Positions 29,788 to 41,000 of a stretch of DNA of 64,000 nt are shown in pieces. The stretch's first letter is position 1, and every line of letters starts with the position of its first letter. Both the position numbers and the translations under genes were made by a program. The DNA comes from Bugulina stolonifera (lineage: Eukaryota; Bryozoa; Gymnolaemata; Cheilostomatida; Bugulidae): assembly GCA_935421135.1 (NCBI GenBank), contig OW285187.1:17261929-17325928 (forward strand). The letters run 5' to 3'. Below the pieces are notes generated by a model. That model did not search any database. It saw nothing but the letters and a program-made list of their open reading frames with translations, and was not told the origin of the DNA.

Positions 29788-32700
29788 ATGAGTTATCATA
29801 GAAAGTTACTGGCCATGGCCAAAGTTTCTAAACAAACAGAAAGATATGAAGATATGGCAGAATATTTGAAAATGTTGGCGATACTCAGAGGTGCATTGAA
29901 CGTAGAAGAAAGAAACCTGTTAAATGTTGCTTACAAAGCTATTGTTTCAGACCGAAGAGCAGCATGGTTTGTTGTGTCTCGTATAGAAAGCAGTCTTGAA
30001 AACCCCATTTTTGCAGAGGAGCTGAAAGTCTTTCGTGAAAAACTAGAGAAGGAGCTTTCTACCCTAACAGGTGGCCTCTTGGTAAGAGACTATAAGTCTA
30101 TTATAGCTAATATGTCGTTGCAAAAAAGTTTTAGCTGAAAGTTGTCATAATGTCAGCATTAAGAACCTTCATATCTTAGAATTCTGGCCCAGTAACCTGA
30201 ACCAATGAATGTTTAAATATTAGTAGGGTATGTGTCTCTTGTATCGAGCTTTAAAGCGAATGGGTAAACTGCCAAATTACTAGAATATATGTCATTTTTG
30301 TAATATAGCTGTTTCATTGACCAAGTAAAATGCATTTTTAATAGTAAGGAGTTCTCAAGTTTTTCATCAACAAAAGTAAAGACCAATCTGTCTGAAGGGA
30401 ACAAACCGGAAGCTTTTAGCTAACTCCATTCAGAGAATATTTCATTGCAATTATGGAGAAGCAAACTCCAACTTTTCTTCTGTAGGCATACTGTGTATAA
30501 CTACATAATATTATATACAATGTAGTATAATTAGTATATTGCACCATCTCTCTAACAGATTCTAGCAGTTTGTAGACATCTAAAGTATTTATTCTCCAGG
30601 AACTCCTTTCTCTTAGTCTAAATAATAATAGTTACCACTGTTATGGTGGAGATTGAGTGAATTACAGTCATATTTGGTTCATCTGATTATTATTCACTGA
30701 ACATCACCGAGCTGCACTAATCCACTGAAAGTAATGCTAACACCTGTTGTTGCTGGTTACGCTGAGATATCATGAACCCTGAGGTTTCACTCCTGCAGCC
30801 TACTTACTCATCCAACTATAAGTCATTCAAATTGCTGTAGAAAATGTTTCCTGTTGCACAACTTTCTTAGTTACTCGTTTTGTATCTAAATAGCAAGTTG
30901 ATTTTAGAAACTCTTGGACGAGACGCTTCTCCGCAATGCCAGTAGTATATCAGAGGAGGTGTTCTACCTGAGATTAAAAGGTGATTACTATAGATACCAG
31001 TCTGAATACGCAGTTGCTGATCAGCAAATGGGTGAGCAACTTATTTTCATGTTGTTAAATTAAATACATAGTAGGCCTACTCTAAAATTATGAGTTGGCA
31101 CAGTTAGATGGTACACTTTTAAGATCAAGCCGGTATTGCTTTTTCTATATTAAAAGCTTTTTATGAATTTAACTGGACCTTCATTGATTTATGAAAATTT
31201 CAGAATATTGATGCCTCCTAGAAAGCTAAAACTGGGGTTTTGAATTTTAACTTGTATTACAGTTCAGAAAATACTTCTAAAATTTTAAAAAGTCAACAGA
31301 ATGATCTTTGGCTTCTAGTATTTCAAACAAACCATGACAATCCAACTGGAAACTTTTGGGTGCTGGTAATCATATAGTATTCTACTGTTGCTTTTCATGT
31401 AGATACCACCCTTAGGTAACATACGTACTAAATGAATAGATATATTTACTAACTGACTATTTATCCGTGATGTTCAGAGTGGTGAGGACAGGAGGTACTA
31501 CAGCTAACTAACACTGTATATATTGGTAGATCTTGTCAAGAAAACTCAGGACACGTATAGTATGGCTATTGGTAAGGCGGAGGGGCTACATGTTACCGAC
31601 CCGGTCAGACTTAGCTTAGCTGTCAACTATGCTGTATTCCAGTATGAGACGACTAACGACTATGAGAATGCTGTCTCTTACTCCCAGAAGGTGACTCACC
31701 AATGTTTGAATTATATGCCATTATGTTGATAGAAATGAATTTTTCATTGAGAATATACATGTCTGTAATAAAGTACCATGTGAAATGGACAGATAGGCTC
31801 TGTATACTCATCTGATGAGAAAGTTTTAGTATATTTACTATTATGCCGTGCCCATAATGCAGTCTTTATCGAACCGACCGACTGCTAAAGAGAGAGAGTA
31901 TATAGAGTGATATTATACAGTAATTAACAGGGTTCAGTTTATGTACATGTACTATATCCAGAGTATTTGATACCAAACTGTAGGAGGTATAGCTGAGATA
32001 GCGGGTCACAGATGTAGTCTCCTTACGGCTCAATTTTGTGTATTTTTCACTTTTAGACATCAACTGACTTTGGTGATGTGAACTTCATAGGTAATACACT
32101 GCTCAGTTTGATGCTTGAGTTGCTGTGCATTCTGTGTGGTGTGTTTTGGGAGACACTGATAATCTGTACTTTTCTAAGAGTTGTGTTCTGTTGTACTGGT
32201 TCTGTACAGTACATTGCAGTCAGTACAGTACAGTCAGTACAGTACAGTCAGTAGTTAACTGTACTGTACAGTGCAGCGCAGTCAGTACAGTGCAGTCAGT
32301 ACATTGCAGTCAGTACAGAGCAGTCGGTACAGAGCAGTCAGTACAGTGCAGTCAGTGCATTGCAGTCAGTACAGAGCAGTCAGTACATTGCAGTCAGTAC
32401 AGAGCAGTCAGTACAGTGCAGTCAGTACATTGCAGTCAGTACAGAGCAGTCAGTACAGAGCAGTCAGTACAGTGCAGTCAGTGCATTGCAGTCAGTACAG
32501 AGCAGTCAGTACATTGCAGTCAGTACATTGCAGTCAGTGCAGTGCAGTTAGTATAGTGCAGTCAGTACACTATGTGCTATGCAGGCTGTGAAATAAACAT
32601 CACAAGCATACAGTTAGTAGTAGTACTATATTACTGTATGTTGCTGTTAGTAGTAGTAATATATTACTGTATGCTGCTGTTAGTAGTAGTACTATATTAC

Positions 32701-34087
32701 TGTATGCTGCTGTTAGTAGTAGTACTATATTACTGCATGCTGCTGTTAGTAGTAGTAATATATTACTGTATGCTGCTGTTAGTAGTAGTACTATATTACT
32801 GTATGCTGCTGTTAGTAGTAGTAATATATTACTGTATGCTGCTGTTAATAGTAGTACTAAATTACTGTATGCTGCTGTTATTAGCCTTCAAAGTACTACT
32901 TGTCATACATTGCTTTGCTTTCATTGCTTGTCTTTCTCACAGTGTGTGCTAATTATAAGACAGTCTCGATGTGGCATAGGGTTGATAGTTTCATGGTTGG
33001 TGGTGGTAGTGGACATGGTGTGTTATTTTTTGTCTGAGATGATTATACTGATACTATGTTTTGTTTACAAACACCGGTAGGTTTATGATGATGCTATCTC
33101 CCAATTAGATGACGTTAAGAGTGACACTTTCCAGGATTGTATGAGCCTCCTGCAGATCCTCAGAGCAAACATTGAGGTGAGTTTATAACATCCTCGGCTA
33201 TTACAACAGTAGTTGGTCAATATATCACCAGTAGCTGGGCAGTATTACGTCAGCAGTTGGTCAGTATTATGTCAGCAGTTGGTCAGTACTACATCAGTAG
33301 TTGGCCAGTAAAATCAGTAGTTGGTCAGTATAAAGGCTGGGCTACAAGAGAGTCCTTCAGCTGAGCAACTTTATTGTTTTTTGGCACGCCCCTATAAGCA
33401 ATGCAAGCAATGTGGCTCTATAAGCAATGCAAGCAATGTGGCTCTATAAGCAATGCAAGCAATGTGGCTCTATAAGCAATGCAAGCAATGTGGCTCTATA
33501 AGCAATGCAAGCAATGTGGCTCTATAAGCAATGCAAGCAATGTGGCTCTATAAGCAATGCAAGCAATGTGGCTCTATAAGCAATGCAAGCAATGTGCAGT
33601 ACCAGTCCACCAGTGGCCACGATTAATATCCAGCCAATCATCAAAGCTTTTTTAAATAAATTATATAATTAGAGTCGTTGTATCTAACATTAACCAATCA
33701 CAACAGCTCTCCTTGACACTGTGGGCTGACAACGTGGACTGCTTGGGCCGAAAAGACCAAGATGTTGGTCTTTGCATAGCCTAACAACGCATCGATTTGC
33801 TCTAGAATGAGGCTACAAAGCCCAGTCTTGACACCTGCAATTAATCAGCATATCATCAGTAGCTGGTCAGTTATTTCATTTTCTTTTTCCATAATCATTT
33901 TTGTGTCCTATAATCAGCTCTAAAACCCAATTGCTTTTTGTCTTCTCTTAGCTATAACCAATCCCAATGCATGTGTTGTACCGATAGTATCATTGTATTG
34001 TAGGGGTGGGCAGCGGAGAGGCCTAAAGAACCTGAAGTTTTGAGTGATGATTCAAGTGAAAGTTGCTGCAGCGACCCTGGTGTCTAG
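29788..34087 (+). CDS. 14-3-3 protein, divergent paralogue
   Basis: Exons: 29788-30081, 30908-31031, 31530-31690, 33081-33176, 34004-34087 (TAG); 759 nt, 252 residues. The ATG opens the first helix (KLLAMAKVSKQTERYEDM); an acceptor-like TTTCAG just before suggests an upstream 5' UTR exon. The phosphopeptide pocket is kept: K50 and R57 in NVAYKAIVSDRR, R127-Y128 in KGDYYRY, N in LSLAVNYAVF. Helix 1 and the loops between helices are much diverged from the neighbouring paralogue, and a cysteine pair occurs in the tail (SESCCSDPGV). The terminal exon aligns NIEGWAAE with NLTLWSSD of the first gene. Introns keep the same phases (0,1,0,0) as the first 14-3-3, so one arose by duplication. Introns 3 and 4 carry several tandem arrays. 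Confidence 0.9.
32209..32572 (+). repeat. 14-bp minisatellite, about 26 copies
   Basis: Basic unit CAGTCAGTACAGTG with ATTG and GAG variants, in intron 3 of the divergent 14-3-3 gene. The long open frames across it are by-products of the repeat. Confidence 0.95.
32613..32880 (+). repeat. 33-bp minisatellite, about 8 copies
   Basis: Unit TTAGTAGTAGTACTATATTA followed by CTGTATGCTGCTG. It follows the 14-bp array after only about 40 bp. As 33 is divisible by three it yields a spurious 11-residue protein repeat. Confidence 0.95.
33205..33330 (+). repeat. Degenerate CAGTAGTTGGTCAGTA repeats
   Basis: About six 18-24 bp units in intron 4 of the divergent 14-3-3 gene. A further related unit lies near 33855. 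Confidence 0.75.
33392..33596 (+). repeat. 26-bp minisatellite, about 8 near-identical copies
   Basis: Unit CTATAAGCAATGCAAGCAAT followed by GTGGCT; copies are virtually identical, implying recent expansion. In intron 4 of the divergent 14-3-3 gene. Confidence 0.95.
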
Positions 34088-35057
34088 TCTCTCTGGTGCT
34101 GGTGTACTCTCTGGTGCTGGTGTACTCTCTATACCGAAGTATTGATCTCACTTGTAGTGTATGTATGCTATATCATAAGTTTATGGTGTTTTACTACTGG
34201 TCACCAGCCTATATTATTCTATCTATTTATTCAACTATTTTTGAGAATTAATGTCTAGTCTACTTTGTATATGTATACCGTCCTATAATTGTTGTCATAT
34301 AATTTCATACAATCATACTATGGAAATATTTTTTGCTATTGTTTTCTGGTTTCATCTTCAACAGGCGTATTATGTTTTGCTCAATGGTGTGTGTGTGTTT
34401 GTATCTCTAGTTATTTTTCTGCACTTGCCTTAATAAAATTCGGGAGTTATGTTCTCTTGCATCCAACCTGCAAGCTGGTTTTGTTTTATCATGTGAACTG
34501 TTACAAGCACCTCAACCGTTTATCTTTACCATAACATAATGATATGGATTGCATACATAGGAGGTTGGCAAACTAGTGCAAGGAAAGCAATATAACAGTC
34601 TTGACCTTGACACAGCTTAAGATTATAAGAACAATGTTGTGTTCACTGTTTAGACCTACACCTAAATTTAGTATGCAATCATGTAGAACAATGATGCAAA
34701 TAAGTTGCTAGGAATTATTAGGAAAAGAATCAAATTCTCACAAGTATTTATTAGCCAGCCACAAAAGTTATAATTACATGCAGTCAATTACTCAGTAATA
34801 TTACAAATTACAATTAATACTAATAAAATCTACATTGAAACAAAAAATTGAAGATATTATTAAACATTTAGAAAATATATTCCATTACTGCACCTACATG
34901 TATTTTAGGTTACCAATGATAATACAGCTTAGTATCAAATTGAATAATTTGTAAATTTTGAAATAAAGGATACAAATTTATTTACCTATAAATATTTAGC
35001 TCCCGCAGATAAGATAGTTTTTGATTTCCGTCTCCAGTGTATTTAACATTTAATGCG
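34088..35057. other. Convergent spacer, second 14-3-3 / GATA-a
   Basis: 3' UTR territory for both genes. AATAAA at 34433-34438 (+) is a candidate poly(A) signal for the 14-3-3 gene. No other gene seen. Confidence 0.55.
34977..34982 (-). terminator. Candidate poly(A) signal of GATA-a (AATAAA)
   Basis: AATAAA on the minus strand, 75 nt past the GATA-a stop codon. Confidence 0.45.
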
Positions 35058-38000
35058 TTACTCTTTAGCTATGGAGGTATTCGAGGGCTCCTCTTTCATA
35101 CCGTTAGAAATGGAGGGTTTTTGGTCAACCTTGAGAGGCATTGGTATGTGTGATGGCATGGCAGGATAGAATTGCATACCTGTGTAATCCCTGTATCTGC
35201 AACAAATGAGACCATTCAACACTTTAATGTTTGCAACTAACTGTGTTACATGCACATAGATCTGCATTTAAAAAGGATGATATAAAATAAAAGAACCTAT
35301 ACAGTATATCAGTAACTTTCTACAAATACAAAGTCATATAAAATAGGTGTGTAGTCAGCAGTCCGCATTGGTCTGCATGAACCTCTAAACATATATTCAG
35401 TAGAGTAGGGAAATGGCAGACACATGGGAAAAGTTGGCATGGAAAAGTAACACTGTGCATCAGCCTCATGGCTACAACAAACAGCAAGGAATTCTTCCTT
35501 ATGTATGGGATTGTCCATCCCTGTACACTTTAGAGCGGACAACTCCATGCATTAGATTGTTATAACTATTAACTACACTCCTGCACATGCACTAATGTAT
35601 GTTGGAGATCATACCTAGCATACTGTTCATCTTTTACAGTTGGCGTATTCATGTGTGCGGATGGAGTGGTAACACCGGCTATGTGTGGGTTCAGTCCAGT
35701 GCTGCTCAGGTACTTCATACTTGGTAAAGTCTGCGAAGCTACTTGGTTGTTGGTATGATTAAATGTTGCATAAGAAGGGGTGGAGTGAAGAACGTTACTT
35801 CCTGTGTTCAAATAAATAATTTTCTGAGCCTCATGATTATCATGTTAGTATAGCGTTATTAAATTATGTCATAAAGTTGTCTTCTCTCTACTAATCAAAG
35901 AGAGCAAGCAACTCCATAACTAAATGCATAAAAACATATAACTTGATATTGTGTTGTAGTGTCATTGGATTAAATTTAAATGTGTACAATGTCATTAATT
36001 TTTGATAGATGCAAGACAATTATAGTACAGTAAGGTAGAACTGTAGTTAGTATATACGTGTAGTTGACACAATAATATGCCTTAGTAGCGTATAGAGAAT
36101 TAGGCGTGAAACAGAGTTCTAGTGAAGATTAATGTATCCTCCTATTTTCTAAACCAAGTATTTTTACGTTGACTTGCTAGTGTGCACTCTTTTTGCTACG
36201 GCACACTGCATATGTCTAAAATTGTAGAAGCAATGTTAGGTCCATTAGATGCGCTGTGATTGCCTGGTGAAATAATGATTGAAATGAATAAAACCAACAC
36301 CTACTATCTTGGGGGGCGGCCGGAGGCGGGTTCATGTGTTGGGATGAGCTTGTGTTGTTGTTGGTGCTGGAGTTACTGCCACTTGATTTACTCTTGGAGC
36401 TACCACTGCTACCGCTTCCTTTCGGTTTCCTCTTTCTTGTCTGAATGCCTTCCTTCTTCATTGAAGGTGGTCGGTTCACCTGTAGAATAGTTCAAAGACT
36501 TGGCAGTTAGAAACACTCAATCTACCAATTTTCATACAAATCAAATGGGAATGCACACAGCTAATTAGTGTCTAGTGTGTATTCACTTATCATATACATG
36601 TAGTGTGGACTGTGGGTTTGTCTGCTCATAAAATGTGAATTTATCAGCTGATACAATCTTGTAGATTGAATTATTAACGTCTTGTATGTTGTGGTACAGT
36701 ATTTATACAGCAGTTTGCAAAATATTTTGTAAAGTAGCCTAATGTAGCTCCTTGCAATGTATATGTAGGTTCCATACATGAAGCTTCGTATATTATTTGG
36801 TTTAACTGTACACTGTTGATAATACTAACAAGTGTGGACAAGGGTGGACAAGGGTCATGCTGTACAAGGAGATAATAATTACACTATGTAGCTTGAAGTA
36901 GAGTCCACAAGCGTTGCATACTGGTTCACCATCATTGTTCCTTCTCCACAGTGTAGTCGTACCAGTGTTGCAATTGGCGCACACTAACCCTGTTCTTCTG
37001 CTCAAACCAGCCTGAAAGAAAATAATTGGGCTAATCTATGCCATGGCATGTAATATCTTGAGTGGACACACAACACCTAATTTTGAGTATGAGCAGTTGT
37101 GAATGTCATGCGAACCTCTAATGGACTAGTCACATGACAATGAAATTGCTAACGAAACGTGAAACGATAACTCCAACAAAATTGTTGAAGATGCTGTTAG
37201 TTCAGCATCTGCATTCAAACTGAGTCAGATCGATAATAATTCATTTCGTTGATGATTTCATTACTGTGTGACTAGTCTTTTACTCCTGATAGCAGCAGTA
37301 TTAGAAGTAGCAGAATTATTCAAAAAATATTTTTTTTCTGTAGCTTCAGATCTTCAGACAGAGTGAGTTACTGTATAACTCTCCAGTCTTTGATACTTAC
37401 TGTGCAATGTGTTTACTTACATGTTTTAATAATTATATAAGTGAAGAATTTATTTGCTATTTAAATATATCATTGCTATTCAAGTGTATTTACCAGTACA
37501 ACTTCATCATGTTCAATGCGGACAAACATGGTGTCAACATTTAGGCTTTGTCCACATTCATCCATTGTCTGCACATGTGCATATACATGTACATGTAACA
37601 CATTTGTACTTTTATACTTTCCTATATAAAATAATGTAGAATCCTACCGTTGAGTTCGACTGTTTCTTAGTTGGAGGTGGGGCCGGTTTTACTTGTAGAG
37701 GTCGGTTCAAACCATTCATTTTCTGATACAGTCCACAGGCATTGCAGAGGTAGTGACCATCTGTGTCACGTCTCCAGAGGGGTGTGTGCATAGCCCCACA
37801 ATTGACACATTCTCTATTCTCTCCAAAGTATGGCTCATCCGCAACTATATTATAAATAAGTTTGTTTTACTTGTGTTCAGGGAAAGCTTATTGTTCTAGG
37901 TAAGGGACATGTAAAAAATATACATATAGATGCATATACATATATATGCAAACGCATGTTTTGGTGTTCTATATCCATCTCATGGGCACTCATAAGCCAA

Positions 38001-41000
38001 CTGTCATTGGGAGAGGACAACTTCAAAACATAATGAATGACGGTCTGCGTAAGTGCCCATGATTTACCCCAGACTTATATATAATACATAATATATATTA
38101 CATATTATGCTGTATATTATATACAATTAATATATATAGCATATTATATATCATATACATGTATATATCTAGCAGTTCTGATTATATTATAGTGTTGCTT
38201 TAAGTGATGGGTGGCCAATTCTGTGTATAAATTTAATATATTATACCATGTACTGTAAGCACATGTATTATAGAACCATGGCAGTATATTCTGTAGGCAT
38301 GTGGGAGCCATGTATTACACAGTAGGTTCAGATTCACGATTCAGTAGTTTGAAGTTGGCTATCATTTATTAGCTTAACTACAAGTATCATTTCCTGTATA
38401 TATTAATGTCTTAAATTCCCTTTTTTAGTTTGTGATGTGTATTTAGTGGCTATTTATAATAATTTTATTATTTCAAATAATCACACAGTTCTAACGTGAT
38501 AGCAGGATGTGGCATAAAATAAATTTATTACCAAAATAATTATTAAAAAAACATCCAAATACATTACATGTAGATTAAGACCACATTATATAGGTGATAA
38601 AATCTCCTTATTCAGTTACTGGTCTTATTATACAACATTATATAATTCTAGTGACAATTAATTTGCCTAGAAAAAACTCATGATTCTATGTAATTATGAT
38701 TTTATAAGCAGATATAGCTATATTCATAACATGACTGATCACTTAAATTTCAATAACAAATTAATGTGTTGCCGCAGCAGATATTATTCTGTCAAATTCA
38801 TTGTACTAACTGGCAGTTATAAAATTTGATAGGTAGTGTACTTCAATATTTTATTTTACACTGTATAAAGGGTTCGTGTATCAAAAACCAAAGTATTTAT
38901 ATTATAGATAATTATATTAGGTAGCATCTATTACGACTTACGAGTTTTCATCTGATATATGTTTATCTGTAGCAGTTGATAAGGCTATTATATTATATCA
39001 GTAGCATCTACTGTATATTATCACTACCTACATTCTAGATGCCTTAGTCATTCCCATCAAGAATACCAAATGGGAATTTCAAGGCAGTTTTACTTTAAAT
39101 CAGTAAATATTTATACTCAATGAGTACGAAGAGATAATTATTTCAAAGTTCAAATTTTTATTTCCTTGAAGCATTGATTATTGCAACTAGTTGTCTTTAT
39201 AAATGATAATCTCTGATACCAGTAGGCTAGAATAAGTCTGCAATAAGATCCGGAAATAGGGGAAATAAATATACTATTCTATTTAATGTAGCAATTGCAT
39301 GTATAAATGATGATGAATTAAAAAGTGGTGCAGTCTACAATTATGCTGTAATGCCGACATTATATTGTAATAAAAAAAATAACAGTAATGCATTTATAGT
39401 TGTATAACATCGTGCCACCATAATATAATATACAGTACATGTATATATTGTAGAATACCCTATCACTTACACTTGGCACTAACATTGTACATTGTACATC
39501 TATAATAAAATTGCTGTAGGACAGCGAATAATGTGATTTTATTATATCCATAATTAGGCATGCACATACAAAAATCACCACTCAATGTTAAAAAGCGTGT
39601 ATATGTATAGTATGTATAAATTACACAGTCATTTATGTTCATTTGTTTATACATGTATGTTCTTATAACAATTATTATAGTCTTCTCTATTTGTATGTTA
39701 GTAATCTTATTAGTCAATAATATAATTTTTGTTACAAACAGTGCATTTTATTGCTATACTAAGAACCATGTATATTTAATACTTAGTGTATTAAATACAT
39801 GCCTATGCATTTATCTGTTACATATTTACATCTTTATTATTATCAGCATATGGCTGTTATACAGGCCTGCACACTGTAGCAGTACCAAGATGGGTTGAAA
39901 TGTTTGTCCACATGATGGAGGCAGGCAGCTATTTCACATGGAACATTATACGCTGCATGGCACTGCGCTATCTTATCAGTGTTATACCATGTCATGAAAG
40001 CCCTGCTGATGATACTGTAGAGCACTATGGAGCACTTATCACTTGGTGTCAATAGTCCATTATGAACAGGTTCTTGTTCCATATTGCTATTTCAAGCCTT
40101 ACCATGTGACAAACTATATAATATTATTGTTTAAAATTAAAACAATTATATAATATGCATCAATTTTTATAACATAAAATTTGCAGTGATTATAAATTAT
40201 GTTTGTAATAGAAACCATAGTCTACACTTTGTATTAACCCATTGGTTGACTTCTTAGTGTGTAAAGCATAGTGTAATATATTTATACATGAATATTACTG
40301 TAGATACAATGTATATACATATTATTCGGTTTCAACATAATTTCTGTCTATTTACCTCCCGCACAGTCCTAATTTACAGGTAAAATAAATATATTGAATT
40401 TTAAACATACTAAATTTTATTCTAGGTTACATAGGGCAGCTATAAATAATTTACAACAGTTGTATACTATATACTTCCTTTATTATAAGTATGTTAAAGC
40501 AAATATCAGGGATAAAAATTAACTTTAGTTGAGTAAAATAAAGGCATGAGAGTAAAATACTCCAAACACTTCAAGTCTATTCACATTTGTTTGATTAGGA
40601 ACAGTAAAGCCATATAAACTTATTAATTATATGGCGACACAGCATCTCTTATCAGAAAGCACACTAAATACGAGTGAATATTAGTGCAGGTGGTAAACAT
40701 ACCAGTTGCTATACAGGTGAGCTTGTTTCATGGCCATCTATTATATTTTGTATGCTCATGATAGTTTGTCTAGCTTACCTTACAGCTTATAGTAAAAGTT
40801 CCTGCTTATAACTCAAACTCACCGTATTAATTTAAAATAAATGTATTTTGTGCCTGAATATTCTATTTTAGCTATTTTATATGACTTTTCGAAACTTAAA
40901 TCAACGTGAGTGTGGAATTTCTATGAATTTAATATGATATTATAAAATATTGAAATTGTCAATATTAATTTGGAGATGTTGGTGTTGATGAATAGTTTTA

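Noticed and set aside
32125..32952. Long + strand open frames with repeated peptide units
   Set aside because: They run through 14-bp and 33-bp tandem arrays in an intron; the peptide repeats are by-products of the DNA repeats.
33346..33832. Possible MITE bounded by CTGGGCT ends around the 26-bp array
   Set aside because: Only about seven terminal bases match and no target duplication was found.
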